Origin: RBG-16-66-20 sp036262835
Lineage (GTDB): Bacteria > Pseudomonadota > Gammaproteobacteria > Burkholderiales > SG8-39
Reading direction: 5' to 3'
Length of the DNA stretch: 64,000 nucleotides
NCBI GenBank assembly: GCA_036262835.1
Contig: DATAID010000012.1
Location: 22,573 to 86,572 of the forward strand
This document shows, piece by piece, positions 26,578-35,378 of this stretch. The notes beneath the pieces were generated by a model. It was not told where the DNA came from, made no database searches, and worked only from the letters and a program-made list of their open reading frames with translations. The translations under genes and the position numbers were made by a program. Position 1 is the first letter of the stretch, and each line of letters begins with the position of its first letter.

Positions 26578-27831
26578 TCACGCCGGCGCCATTCCGGGCC
26601 GGGCGGCGCCGCGGCGTTGCCCCGGCGGGCGCTCGTCCATCAGCCACTGCAGCGTGAAGGCGGTCAGGCCGACGGCGATCAGCGCGCCCCAGGCGAAGTC
26701 GTAGTTGCCGCTGCGCGCGAATACCAGACCGCCCATCCAGGCGCCGAAGAACGAGCCCAGCTGGTGGCTGAGGAACACCACCCCGTAGAGGCTGCCGAAG
26801 TGCTGCAAGCCGAAGACGCGGCCGAGGATGCCCGCGACCAGCGGCGAGACGCCAAGCCAGAGCGCGCCCATCGCGGCGGCGAAGACGAGCGTGCTCGCCG
26901 GGCTGATCGGCGCGACCAGGAACCCGATGATGAAGAGCGTGCGCAGCAGGTAGATGAGCGCGAGCAGGTGCTTCTGGCTGTAGCGCGCGCCGAGCAGGCC
27001 GAAGCCGTAGGTGCCGAAGGCGTTGAAAAGCCCGATCAGGCCGAGCGCGGTCGCGCTCACGCCGGGGGCGATGCCGCACAGCTGCAGGTAGGCGGGCAGG
27101 TGCGTGGTCAGGAAGACGAGCTGGAAGCCGCAAGCGAAGAACGCGAGCGTCATGAAAAGATAGCCGCGGTGGTTGAGGGCGCCGCGCAGCGCCGCGCGCA
27201 GCGATTGCGCGCGCGCGCCCGGTGCTGCGGCCGACTGCGACGGGTCGGCGTTCAGCGTGATGGCAAGTCCCTTGATCGGCAGCGCGAACACCACCATGGA
27301 GCTCGCGATCGCCGCAAAGGCGGCGAGCGCGACCTGCCAGCCGAATTCATTGATGAGCGCCTGCCCGATCGGGGCGAGCAGCATCGTGCCGATCGAGCCG
27401 GAAGCGGCGACGATGCCCACGGTCTGGGTGCGCCTCGCCTCCGGAGCGGCGCGCATGACCACGCCGTTCAGCACGCCGAAGGCGGTGCCCGCCGTGCCGA
27501 TCCCGAGCAGGAAACCCGCGATGTCAAGCCCGAGCTCGCCGTGCGAAAACACCATCAGCAGCATGCCGGCCGAATACGCGAGCGCGGTGCAGATGAGGAT
27601 CGGCCTCGGACCGTGCCGGTCGGCAAGCGCCCCGACGAAGGGCTGCGCGACGCCCCAGACGATGTTCTGCAGCGCGATGGCGAAGCCGAACGCCGCCGCC
27701 GAAACGCCCGCGTCGATCGCCATCGGCCGCATGAAGAGGCCCAGGCTCTGGCGCAGGCCCATGCAGAGCGAGATGATCACGCCGCTCAGCACCAGCAGCA
27801 GGATCATCGCGCGGCGATGGGATTTGCTCAT
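26578..27831 (-). CDS. Major facilitator superfamily transporter coupled to a binding protein
   Basis: Twelve-helix secondary transporter of 417 residues starting at ATG 27831. The MFS loop-2/3 motif is visible as GALADRHGPRPIL, with a second-half counterpart GLLGARYSQKHLL. The N-terminus is short and basic (MSKSHRRAM), followed by hydrophobic helices. The organisation resembles the oxalate/formate antiporter and monocarboxylate-transporter-like groups. The start overlaps the stop of the NitT/TauT-like substrate-binding protein gene (ATGA), which suggests the two products are made together even though a binding protein is not expected for an MFS carrier. The substrate is unknown. Confidence 0.88.
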   Translation of the reverse strand: MSKSHRRAMILLLVLSGVIISLCMGLRQSLGLFMRPMAIDAGVSAAAFGFAIALQNIVWGVAQPFVGALADRHGPRPILICTALAYSAGMLLMVFSHGELGLDIAGFLLGIGTAGTAFGVLNGVVMRAAPEARRTQTVGIVAASGSIGTMLLAPIGQALINEFGWQVALAAFAAIASSMVVFALPIKGLAITLNADPSQSAAAPGARAQSLRAALRGALNHRGYLFMTLAFFACGFQLVFLTTHLPAYLQLCGIAPGVSATALGLIGLFNAFGTYGFGLLGARYSQKHLLALIYLLRTLFIIGFLVAPISPASTLVFAAAMGALWLGVSPLVAGILGRVFGLQHFGSLYGVVFLSHQLGSFFGAWMGGLVFARSGNYDFAWGALIAVGLTAFTLQWLMDERPPGQRRGAARPGMAPA

Positions 27832-28826
27832 CGAGCCTTCACCTCGGGCATCTTGATCGTCTGGTCGAGCAGGCTGTTGGTATAGGCGGCCTTGACGTCG
27901 TAGGGCTTGTCGAGCTTGAAGTACTTCTCGATCAGCTCGTAGTCCGCCTCCATGCGCTTGGGGTCGAAGGCGCCGAGCGCGAAGGTACGCGCATAGTTGT
28001 CGCTCATCAGCTCCTTCACCCGCTCCCACTGGTCGAGCTGAACCTGCAGGTCCTGCCCGCTCGAGGCGGCGACGAGCGCGTCGATGCACGGCCGGCCGTT
28101 CTTCACGCACTCGAGGTAGGCGCGCTGCGTCACCTTGACGAATCGCGCCACGGTGTCGCGGTGGGTCTTGAGGTAGTCGGCGCTGACGAGGATCGAGTTG
28201 CCGTACGGGTTCAGTCCCGCCTCGCGGAAGGCCATGTAGCCGAGGTTGGCGCCGAAGGTCTTCACCTTCAGGTCGTGGCCGTTGTAGAAGTCGGTGATCA
28301 TGTCGACGGCGCCGGATTCGAGCGCCGCCACCTTGCCCTGCGCGGTGATGTTCACCCATTTCACCGAGTCGGCGGGAATGCCGACCGACTTCGCGAAGAC
28401 CGGCCACATCACGCGCGCGGCATCCCCCGGCGGATTGCCGATCGAGTGGCCGGGGAAATCCTTGGCCGATTTGATCCCCGAGCGCTTGAGCCAGTAGATG
28501 CCGTAGGGCGAGTTCTCGTAGATCGCGAAGACGGCGACGGTCTCCGAGCCCTTGCCGCGCGCGACGAGCGCAGTGGCCATGTCGGAGATGCCGAGCGGGG
28601 TCTTGCCCGTGCCGACGCGCTGCACCGTCGCGTTCGATCCCTTGCCCGGCTCGATCTGCAGGTCGATGCCGGCTTCCTTGTACCAGCCCTTCGAAAGGCC
28701 GAAATAGAAGGGCGCGTGGTCGCCGCCGGGAATCCAGTTGAGAAGGAAGTCGACCCGCTCCTGGGCTGAGGCGGATGCCGCGAACAGCGCGGCGCAGAAA
28801 GCGACTGCGGAAAATGTCTTGCGCAT
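27828..28826 (-). CDS. NitT/TauT (SsuA/THI5)-like periplasmic substrate-binding protein without ABC partners
   Basis: Periplasmic binding protein of 332 residues. A GGAGGG box ends 4 bp before ATG 28826, deciding that start over an in-frame TTG at 28838. The signal peptide has core AVAFCAALFAASASA with an ASA-Q cleavage site. The mature part begins VDFLLNWIPGGDHAPFYFGLSKGWYKEAGIDL, typical of the SsuA/THI5/NMT1 group that binds pyrimidine precursors, taurine, nitrate or aromatic sulfonates. No permease or ATPase gene is adjacent. Instead an MFS transporter follows in an ATGA overlap. Its ligand could be riboflavin- or pyrimidine-like, but that is speculative. Confidence 0.88.
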   Translation of the reverse strand: MRKTFSAVAFCAALFAASASAQERVDFLLNWIPGGDHAPFYFGLSKGWYKEAGIDLQIEPGKGSNATVQRVGTGKTPLGISDMATALVARGKGSETVAVFAIYENSPYGIYWLKRSGIKSAKDFPGHSIGNPPGDAARVMWPVFAKSVGIPADSVKWVNITAQGKVAALESGAVDMITDFYNGHDLKVKTFGANLGYMAFREAGLNPYGNSILVSADYLKTHRDTVARFVKVTQRAYLECVKNGRPCIDALVAASSGQDLQVQLDQWERVKELMSDNYARTFALGAFDPKRMEADYELIEKYFKLDKPYDVKAAYTNSLLDQTIKMPEVKAR

Positions 28827-28854
28827 TTTGCCCTCCAAGGCTTGTTCGACGATC

Positions 28855-29586
28855 CTATAGCGAGCCCGCGAACTGCGCCAGATAGCGCAGCCCTTCGATC
28901 GCGCGCGGGCCGTACCAGGAGGTCATTTCTCCGTCGACGAGATGGACGGGCTTGCCGGTTTCTTCCCGCAGTTCCTTCACGTGGGGCTCGCGGAACCGGT
29001 AGGGCTCGGTCGAGAGCAGAATGACGTCCGCGTCCTTCGCGTCCAGCGTCTTCATTTTCGGATAGCGCGCCTCGGCGCGCTGCGGAACGGTTTGCAGGCC
29101 GAAGAGCGCGAGCGTGCGCGAAATGTAGGTGTCGCGCGAGACCGTCATCCAGGGATCCTTCCAGATCAGGTAGAGAACGCTTCTGCTCTTGAACTTCGTC
29201 GTTTTTATCCGGGCGAGTTCCGAAGAAAACTTCTCGCAGAGCGCTTCGGCCGCCTGCTCCTTGCCAAACGCGGTCCCGATCTGACGGTAAAGCGCAAGAT
29301 TGTCCTCGGGCGCGAGCGGGTGCGTCACCAGGACGTTCGGCACGAACTCGGCAAGCGCGTCCGCGGTTTCCTTCCTGTTCTCGTCCACGTTGACGATGAC
29401 GTGCGTGGGCGCAGCCTCGCGGACCTTCTTCAGGTTCACCGACTTCGTGCCGCCGACCTTGGGAATCGCCCGCACGGCGTCCCGGGGGTGAATGCAGAAG
29501 CCCGTGCGCCCGACGAGCTCGCCCGCAAGCCCGAGCTCGCACACGAGCTCGGTGATCGACGGAACGAGCGAGACGATTCGCGCCAG
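28855..29586 (-). CDS. Cytosolic BtuF-like (helical backbone metal receptor) cobalamin-binding family protein
   Basis: Protein of about 243 residues related to the vitamin B12 and siderophore binding proteins (type III binding fold). Family blocks are ARIVSLVPSITELVCELGL, LVGRTGFCIHP, IPKVGGTKSVNLKKV and PTHVIVNVDENRKET, with a C-terminal HLVDGEMTSWYGPRAI. The usual N-terminus begins at the IVSLVPS strand, yet no ATG, GTG or TTG precedes it nearby. The codon at the right place is CTG 29586, which has TAGGTC just upstream. The only canonical alternative is TTG 29685, which would overlap the SDR gene by 94 bp and add a non-conserved proline/arginine-rich stretch. It has no signal peptide, as in related betaproteobacterial copies. 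A role in B12 handling is suggested by family only. Confidence 0.78.
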   Translation of the reverse strand: MARIVSLVPSITELVCELGLAGELVGRTGFCIHPRDAVRAIPKVGGTKSVNLKKVREAAPTHVIVNVDENRKETADALAEFVPNVLVTHPLAPEDNLALYRQIGTAFGKEQAAEALCEKFSSELARIKTTKFKSRSVLYLIWKDPWMTVSRDTYISRTLALFGLQTVPQRAEARYPKMKTLDAKDADVILLSTEPYRFREPHVKELREETGKPVHLVDGEMTSWYGPRAIEGLRYLAQFAGSL

Positions 29587-29591
29587 AGGAC

Positions 29592-30356
29592 CTAGATCTT
29601 CACTTCGCGCGACTTTCGCGGCGCGCGGCGGGCGAGGGCGTCGTAAAGGCGGGGCGGCATGAGACGCAGCAGTGCGAAGACCCAACCCATCTGCCAGGGA
29701 ATGATCGCGAGCCGGCGCTTGGCGGCGATGGCGAACGCGAAGCGCTGGGCCGCGTCGCTCGCGGACATGATGAAGGGCATGCGGTACTTGTTGACGCGCG
29801 TCATCGGCGTGTCGATGTAGCCCGGGCAGATCGTGACCACCGAGACGCCGCTGCCGGCGAGCTCGACGCGCAGCGCTTCCAGCCAGGTGCGCGCGGCGGA
29901 CTTGGAGGCGCTGTAGGCGCTCGCGCCGGGGAGGCCGCGAAACCCCGCCACGCTCGCGATGCCGCAGAGCGTGCCGCGGCCGGCCGCCCGCATCGCGGGG
30001 GCAAAAGCGCCCAGCGTCGCCGCCAGGCCGATCACGTTCACGTCGATCACGCGGCGCAGCTTGTCGAGATCGCCGATCTCGTCCGCGCGCGTGCCGACGG
30101 AGATGCCCGCGTTGGCGATGACGAGATCGGGGGTGCCGAACTTCGCCATGAAATCGCGCGCGGCCTCAGCGAGGGCCGCCGCGTCGGTGACATCGCCCGC
30201 ATAGATCGCGCTTCGCCCCGGCAGGCTGGCGGCGAGCTGCTCGAGCAGCTCGCGCCGGCGCGCGAACAGGCCGATCTCGGTATCGGGCGCGGCGTAGTGC
30301 CGCGCCAGCGCTTCGCCAATGCCGGTCGATGCGCCGGTGATGAAGACTCTGCGAAT
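29592..30356 (-). CDS. SDR-family oxidoreductase with apparent ATT start
   Basis: Short-chain dehydrogenase of about 254 residues. The Rossmann motif FITGASTGIGEALARHY, NAGISVG, ASVAGFRGLPGASAYSASKSAARTW (catalytic Ser-Tyr-Lys) and the ICPGYIDTPMTRVNK loop are all intact. The reading frame opens at an in-frame TAG (30362), followed by CTC then ATT at 30356. No ATG, GTG or TTG exists before the conserved glycine motif, and the first ATG (30149) would delete the whole cofactor site. I therefore infer ATT as start. Either a rare start codon or a base error is possible. It follows dsbA by 27 bp and precedes the BtuF-like gene. The substrate is unknown. Confidence 0.82.
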   Translation of the reverse strand: MRRVFITGASTGIGEALARHYAAPDTEIGLFARRRELLEQLAASLPGRSAIYAGDVTDAAALAEAARDFMAKFGTPDLVIANAGISVGTRADEIGDLDKLRRVIDVNVIGLAATLGAFAPAMRAAGRGTLCGIASVAGFRGLPGASAYSASKSAARTWLEALRVELAGSGVSVVTICPGYIDTPMTRVNKYRMPFIMSASDAAQRFAFAIAAKRRLAIIPWQMGWVFALLRLMPPRLYDALARRAPRKSREVKI

Positions 30357-30383
30357 GAGCTAAGCCCGGCCCCCGGCCCGGCT

Positions 30384-31019
30384 CTACTTCGCGCCCTCGC
30401 GGCGCGCGACGTCGATCAGCCGGCTCGCGGTGACGAGCATGCCTTCCTGCGTCGGGCCCTGCTCGGCGCTGATCGTCCAGCGCCCCTGCACGGCGAGCGC
30501 GGGCGTGCCGTCGATGGCGGCGCTCGCCGTGAGCTGCGCGGCGCGCTTCACCTTGCTCTGCACGCCGAAGGAGCTGATGGTCGACTCGAACTTCTTCGTG
30601 TCGACGCCGTTCTTGCCGAGCCAGGCGAAAAACGCATCCTTGTTGTTGGTGCGCATGCGATTGACGTGAATCTCGTCGAAGAGCGGCCGGTGCAGCTTCT
30701 CGACGAGGCCCATCGCCTCGAAGGCGTAGAAGATGCCCGCGTCGTGGATGAAGCGCGGATCGTCGAACACCGCCGGCACTCGGCGGAACTGCGTGTCCGG
30801 CTTGAGCTTGGGGATCCAAGCGGCGAGTAGCGGCTCGAAGTGGTAGCAGTGGATGCAGCCGTACCAGAAGAATTCGACCACCTCGATCTTGCCGGGCGTC
30901 TCCACGGGCAGCTGTTTTCTCAGGGTGGTGTACGCGACGCCTTCACCTGCGCCCTGCGCGCGGGCGAGCAGCGGCGAGAGTGCGAGGGCGGCGAGCAGCG
31001 TGCGGCGGTGGCGTTCCAT
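30384..31019 (-). CDS. dsbA: Periplasmic thiol:disulfide interchange protein DsbA
   Basis: Oxidises cysteines of exported proteins. It has 211 residues. An N-terminal signal with RHRRTLLAALALSPLLARA is followed by the mature thioredoxin fold. The redox site is C55-I-H-C58 within FFWYGCIHC. The cis-proline loop is GTPALAVQGRW. The His inside the CxxC matches E. coli DsbA-type sites. It follows the SPOR-domain gene by 10 bp and may share the argS transcript, an arrangement common in betaproteobacteria. Confidence 0.93.
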   Translation of the reverse strand: MERHRRTLLAALALSPLLARAQGAGEGVAYTTLRKQLPVETPGKIEVVEFFWYGCIHCYHFEPLLAAWIPKLKPDTQFRRVPAVFDDPRFIHDAGIFYAFEAMGLVEKLHRPLFDEIHVNRMRTNNKDAFFAWLGKNGVDTKKFESTISSFGVQSKVKRAAQLTASAAIDGTPALAVQGRWTISAEQGPTQEGMLVTASRLIDVARREGAK

Positions 31020-31029
31020 GCGTCCTTTC

Positions 31030-31668
31030 CTAGTGCGCCTTGGCGGTGACGTCCTTCATTTTGACCAGGCTCGCGTCGATTCCGTTCTGCGAGAGCGTGC
31101 GCCGCACCTTGTTCAGGTCCTCGAGAGACGTGTAGGGCCCGAGCCGCACCCGGTACCAGGTGCCCTTGTCCGGCAGGCTCGTCGGCTCGACGCTCGACTC
31201 GAAGCCGAGGATGGCGATCTTCGCCTTCTGGTTGTCGGCGTCGGCCGGGTTCTGGAACGAGCCCGCCTGGATGAAGTAAACGTCCTTGCCCGCGTCGGGT
31301 TGACCCTTGGCCGCGCGCGCGGCTTCCTTCAGCTCGCGCTCCGAGACCGGCTCCTCGTTGCCCGGCAGGATCTTGTAGAAGTCGTACTTCGGCTTGTCCG
31401 CGCCCTTGACCGCGGTCGGCGGAAGCGAGGCCGACGGGCCGGGCGCCGCGCCGCCCTGCGGCATTCCGGCGACCTTCGCGGGCTCGCTTTCCTTCGTGGC
31501 GGCGGCCTTGGTGCCCTTGCCCATGAAGGGAATGGGTGTTTTGCTGAGAAAGAGCGCGACGCCGAGCGCAATGGCAAGGCCGAGGAGCAGGCCGATCGCA
31601 AGGCCGACGATGAAGCTGCCGCGTGCGCGGCGCGGGCGGGGTGAAACAGGGCGGAAACGTCGCGTCAC
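31030..31668 (-). CDS. SPOR-domain membrane protein
   Basis: Bitopic inner-membrane protein of about 212 residues from GTG 31668, which shares bases with the argS stop (ATGTGA). A basic N-terminus (TRRFRPVSPRPRRARG) precedes one transmembrane helix (FIVGLAIGLLLGLAIALGVALFL). A proline/alanine-rich periplasmic linker follows, then a C-terminal SPOR domain (YFIQAGSFQNPADADNQKAKIAILGF, TWYRVRLGPYTSLEDLNKVRRTL) of the kind that binds denuded peptidoglycan at the division septum. Gene position between argS and dsbA is typical of betaproteobacteria. The role is probably in cell division or envelope maintenance. Confidence 0.88.
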   Translation of the reverse strand: MTRRFRPVSPRPRRARGSFIVGLAIGLLLGLAIALGVALFLSKTPIPFMGKGTKAAATKESEPAKVAGMPQGGAAPGPSASLPPTAVKGADKPKYDFYKILPGNEEPVSERELKEAARAAKGQPDAGKDVYFIQAGSFQNPADADNQKAKIAILGFESSVEPTSLPDKGTWYRVRLGPYTSLEDLNKVRRTLSQNGIDASLVKMKDVTAKAH

Positions 31669-33275
31669 ATTTTCTCCGGCGCACCGACGCCGAGGAGCGC
31701 GAGGCCATTCGCGAGCGTCTGGCGGACTGCTGCGCACAGCGCGAGCCGCGCGACGCGCACCGCCTCGTCCTCGACCAGGATGCGCTCGGCATTATAGTAG
31801 CTGTGGAATTCGGCCGCGAGTTCGCGCAGGTAGAAGGCGAGCGCGTGGGGCGCCAGCTCGTGCGCCGCGCCGGCGAGCGCCTCCGGGAAGTCCGCGAGGC
31901 GCTGGGCAAGCGCAAGCTCCTTCTCGCCTTTCAAGGGATCGAGATTGACGCCTGAAAGAGAAGCGGCGCTCGTTCCGGATTGCGCGAAAACGCTGCATAC
32001 GCGCGCATGCGCGTACTGCACGTAGTAGACCGGGTTCTCGTCGGTCTGCTTGCGCGCAAGATCCACGTCGAAGGTGAATTCGCTGTCGGCCTTGCGCGAG
32101 ACGAGGAAAAAGCGCACCGCATCGCGCCCCACCCATTCGATGAGGTCGCGCACCGTGACGTAGGACCCGGCGCGCTTGGAGATCTTCACTTCCGCGCCGC
32201 CGCGCACGACCTTGACGAGGCTGTGCAGCACGTAATCCGGGTACCCCTTGGGGATCCCGAGCGCGAGCGCCTGCAGGCCCGCGCGCACGCGTGTCACCGT
32301 GCTGTGATGGTCCGTGCCCTGTACGTCGATCACCTTGCGAAAGCCGCGCCGCCACTTGGTGACGTGGTAGGCGACGTCGGGGAGGAAGTAGGTGTAGCTG
32401 CCGTCGGATTTGCGCACGACCCGGTCCTTGTCATCGCCATAGTCGGTGGTGCGCAGCCACAGGGCGCCGTCCTTCTCGTAAGTCTTGCCGCTCGCGACCA
32501 GGCCCTTCACCGTCTCCTCGACCTTGCCCTCCGAGTAAAGGCTCGACTCCAGGTAATAGACGTCGAATTTCACGCCGAAAGCCTTCAGGTCCTCGTCCTG
32601 CTCCTTGCGCAGAAAAGCCACCGCGTGCTGGCGCACCGCCTCGAGATCGTCGGCGTTGGCGATCTCCTTCGCGATCTCCTCGATGTACTCGCCCGCGTAG
32701 CCGTCCTGCGGCCAGCCCGGCTCGCCCGGGCCGATGCCCCTCGCGCGCGCCTGCACCGAGCGCGCGAGCGCCTCGATCTGCGCGCCCGCGTCGTTGTAAT
32801 AGAACTCGCGCGTCACCGCGTGGCCCTGCGATTCGAGCAGCGCCGCGATCGCGTCGCCGAGCGCCGCCTGTCGACCGTGGCCGACGTGCAGCGGTCCGGT
32901 CGGATTGGCCGAGACGAACTCGACCTGGATCTTCTCCGGCGCCGCGACGCGCTTATGGCCGAATTTCGCGCCCGCCGCGAGCACTTCAGGAATGACGCCG
33001 GTCTTCGCCGATTGCTTGAGGCGCAGGTTGATGAAGCCCGGGCCGGCGATTTCCAGCGACTCGATGCGGGCGCCGCCGATGCCGCGGAAAAGCTCGGCGA
33101 CTTCGCGCGGCTTGCGCTTGAGCCTTTTCGCGATCTGCATTGCGATGTTGGTCGCGAGATCGCCGTGCGAGGGGTCGCGCGGTCGCTCGAAGGTGATTTC
33201 GATGTCGCTCGCCTCGGGGATCTTTTCCCGGATGGCGTCCCGGAACAGGCCGGCGAGCTCGTCTTTGATGTCCAT
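31665..33275 (-). CDS. argS: Arginyl-tRNA synthetase
   Basis: Class I aminoacyl-tRNA synthetase charging tRNA-Arg, 536 residues. The N-terminal Add-1 domain (LFRDAIREKIPEASDIEI) precedes the HIGH-type motif HVGHGRQAALGD in the ANPTGPLHVGHG block. The C-terminal DALR anticodon-binding domain shows NPVYYVQYAHARVCSVF and HALAFYLRELAAEFHSYYNAERI. The canonical KMSKS is replaced by a KISKRAGSYVTVRDL form, as in many bacterial ArgS. A perfect TATAAT box at 33295-33290 on the minus strand lies 14 bp from the ATG, so the transcript leader is very short. Confidence 0.96.
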   Translation of the reverse strand: MDIKDELAGLFRDAIREKIPEASDIEITFERPRDPSHGDLATNIAMQIAKRLKRKPREVAELFRGIGGARIESLEIAGPGFINLRLKQSAKTGVIPEVLAAGAKFGHKRVAAPEKIQVEFVSANPTGPLHVGHGRQAALGDAIAALLESQGHAVTREFYYNDAGAQIEALARSVQARARGIGPGEPGWPQDGYAGEYIEEIAKEIANADDLEAVRQHAVAFLRKEQDEDLKAFGVKFDVYYLESSLYSEGKVEETVKGLVASGKTYEKDGALWLRTTDYGDDKDRVVRKSDGSYTYFLPDVAYHVTKWRRGFRKVIDVQGTDHHSTVTRVRAGLQALALGIPKGYPDYVLHSLVKVVRGGAEVKISKRAGSYVTVRDLIEWVGRDAVRFFLVSRKADSEFTFDVDLARKQTDENPVYYVQYAHARVCSVFAQSGTSAASLSGVNLDPLKGEKELALAQRLADFPEALAGAAHELAPHALAFYLRELAAEFHSYYNAERILVEDEAVRVARLALCAAVRQTLANGLALLGVGAPEKM

Positions 33276-33289
33276 GCGCAGGGCCGCGA

Positions 33290-33295
33290 ATTATA
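33290..33295 (-). promoter_or_regulatory. argS: Consensus -10 hexamer ahead of argS
   Basis: TATAAT reads on the minus strand at 33295-33290, inside the 60-bp gap between priA and argS. No convincing -35 hexamer was found at 16-18 bp. If used, transcription would begin near 33283, giving an 8-base leader before the argS ATG at 33275, too short for a normal ribosome-binding site. Confidence 0.6.
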
Positions 33296-33335
33296 AGGCC
33301 CGGTTCTGGCGCAATTCTGACCGGCGAGCCGTCCG

Positions 33336-35324
33336 TCAATCGAACTCGATCGGGTCGACGTCCAGGTGCCAGCGGATGCTGCGCGGCGCGGACTCGGCGA
33401 GCCTGGCCGACCAGGCACGCAGGAACTCCTGCAGCACCGGGCGCGAGGGCGACTGCACGAGGAGCTGCGCGCGCTCGTAGCCGGCGCGTTTCGTGATGAC
33501 GTGCGGAACGGGGTCGTAGAGCGTGATTCCCTCGGGGGCCGGCACGAGAAGGGCCGCCGAGCGCAGGAAGTCCATCGTGAGATCGAGCTTTCGCGCCTCG
33601 GCGCGCAGCGCCGCCTCGTGCACGAAGGGCGGAAAGCCCGCGGCCTTGCGCTCGGCGAGCTGGCCCTCGGCGAAGCCCGCATAGTCGTGACGCGCGAGCG
33701 CGCCGAAAAGGGGGTGCCCGGGGTAGCGCGTCTGCACCAGCATCTCGCCCGGCTGCTCGCGCCGTCCCGAGCGGCCGCCCACCTGGGCGAGCGTGGCAAA
33801 GAGGCGCTCGGCGGAGCGAAAGTCGGTGGAAAGAAGCGCGGTGTCCGCGTTCAGCACGCATACGAGCGTAAGGCTCGGGAAGTCGTGCCCCTTGGCGAGG
33901 AGCTGCGTGCCGACGAGGATTTCGGCCTCGCCGCGCCGGATGTCCTCGAGCTTGCGCGCGAGCTCGTCGCGCCGGCGCGCGCTGTCCCGGTCGATGCGCA
34001 CGACGCGCGCCGCCGGGAAAAGCGCCTCCAGCGTCTCCTCGATCCGCTGCGTGCCGCGGCCGAGCGGCCGCAAATCGACGTTGCCGCAGGTCGGGCACTC
34101 GCGCGGCACGCGCTCGGTCGCGCCGCAATGGTGGCAAAGGAGCCGAGGCCCCGGCGAATGAAGCACCAGGTGGGCGCTGCAGCGCGCGCAGCTCGCCGCC
34201 CAGCCGCAGGCTTCGCAGGCAAGGACCGGCGCGTAGCCGCGGCGGTTGAGGAAGACGAGGCTCTGCTCGCCGCGCGCGAGCCGCGCCTTGATCGCCTCGA
34301 GCACGGGCGCGGCAAGGCCGTTTTCCACCGGCGCGGTGCGAAGGTCGATCGTGCGCACCGACGGCAGCTTCGCTCCGGGCACGGCCCGCGCGGGAAGGGT
34401 GATCCGCTCGTAGCGGCCGGCGGCGCTGTTGTGCCAGGTCTCGAGCGAGGGCGTGGCGCTGCCGAGGACGACCGGGCAGCCGGCGAGCTTCGCGCGCTGC
34501 ACCGCCGCGTCGCGCCCGGAATAGCGCAGGCCCTCCTGCTGCTTGAAGGAGGCATCGTGCTCCTCGTCCACGATGACGATCGCCAGCCGCGGCAGCGGCG
34601 TCAGCACGGCAAGCCGGGTGCCGAGGACGATGCTCGCCTCCCCGCGCGCCGCGGCCAGCCAGGCGCGGGTGCGGGCGCCGTCTTCCAGCGCGCTGTGCAG
34701 CACGGCGATCCCGGTCTCCGGGAAGGCCGCGCGAAAGCGCGCTTCGAGCTGCGGCGTGAGGCCGATTTCCGGCACGAGCACGAGGGCCTGGTTGCCACGC
34801 GCGATGACTTGCGCCACGAGCTGCAGGTACACCTCGGTTTTGCCGCTGCCAGTCACGCCGTGCAGCAGGAACGCGCGGAAGCGGCCGAGCGCCGCGCCGA
34901 TGCGGGCGATCGCTTCGGCTTGCGCGGCGTTCGGCGCGTGACCGGACACAAAACGCCTGCCTGCTTCGGCAAGCGGGGAGGGCGAGCGCTCTTTCGGCGG
35001 CGGCTTCCCCGAGCGAAGGCGCGGCGGCAGTGCGCTCGCCACGGTTTCGCCGAGCGGCCGCTGGTAGTAGGCGGCAAGGAAGCGCATCTGCTCGAGCCAA
35101 TCGGCGGGCAGGCGCGGGGCATCGTCGAGCACACGCTCGATCGGCTTGAGCCTGGAGGCGCCGAGCTCGCTCGCGGCGCCCGCTTCGAGCACCACGCCGA
35201 TCTTCGATCGTTTCCCGAACGGCACGGCGACGCGATCACCCGGTTGCGCGGCATTCGCCTCGCCCGCGACATAGTCGAAGACCTTGTCGGTGGGCACATC
35301 GAGCGCGACCCTCAGCACGTTCAT
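33336..35324 (-). CDS. priA: Primosomal protein N' (replication restart helicase PriA)
   Basis: Superfamily II helicase restarting stalled replication forks, 662 residues. The N-terminal 3'-DNA-binding domain comprises MNVLRVALDVPTDKVFDYV and GDRVAVPFGKR. Walker A is LLHGVTGSGKTEVYLQL, and the DEEH box is VIVDEEHDASFKQQEG. Zinc-binding cysteines sit in CEACGWAASCARCSAHL and CHHCG..CPTCG. Motif VI is in GGRSGRREQPGEMLVQT. It is slightly shorter than E. coli PriA but complete. It is encoded leftward, with hemE upstream across a 240-bp intergenic region carrying DnaA-box-like sequences. Confidence 0.96.
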   Translation of the reverse strand: MNVLRVALDVPTDKVFDYVAGEANAAQPGDRVAVPFGKRSKIGVVLEAGAASELGASRLKPIERVLDDAPRLPADWLEQMRFLAAYYQRPLGETVASALPPRLRSGKPPPKERSPSPLAEAGRRFVSGHAPNAAQAEAIARIGAALGRFRAFLLHGVTGSGKTEVYLQLVAQVIARGNQALVLVPEIGLTPQLEARFRAAFPETGIAVLHSALEDGARTRAWLAAARGEASIVLGTRLAVLTPLPRLAIVIVDEEHDASFKQQEGLRYSGRDAAVQRAKLAGCPVVLGSATPSLETWHNSAAGRYERITLPARAVPGAKLPSVRTIDLRTAPVENGLAAPVLEAIKARLARGEQSLVFLNRRGYAPVLACEACGWAASCARCSAHLVLHSPGPRLLCHHCGATERVPRECPTCGNVDLRPLGRGTQRIEETLEALFPAARVVRIDRDSARRRDELARKLEDIRRGEAEILVGTQLLAKGHDFPSLTLVCVLNADTALLSTDFRSAERLFATLAQVGGRSGRREQPGEMLVQTRYPGHPLFGALARHDYAGFAEGQLAERKAAGFPPFVHEAALRAEARKLDLTMDFLRSAALLVPAPEGITLYDPVPHVITKRAGYERAQLLVQSPSRPVLQEFLRAWSARLAESAPRSIRWHLDVDPIEFD

Positions 35325-35378
35325 GGCGCGAGTGTCCGCGAAAAATTCTCTTGGCGCGGCAAATGGTTAATGCGGCGC

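Noticed and set aside
29592..30149. Shorter SDR gene starting at the first ATG
   Set aside because: It would lack the cofactor-binding motif, while the full fold continues in frame upstream to ATT 30356.
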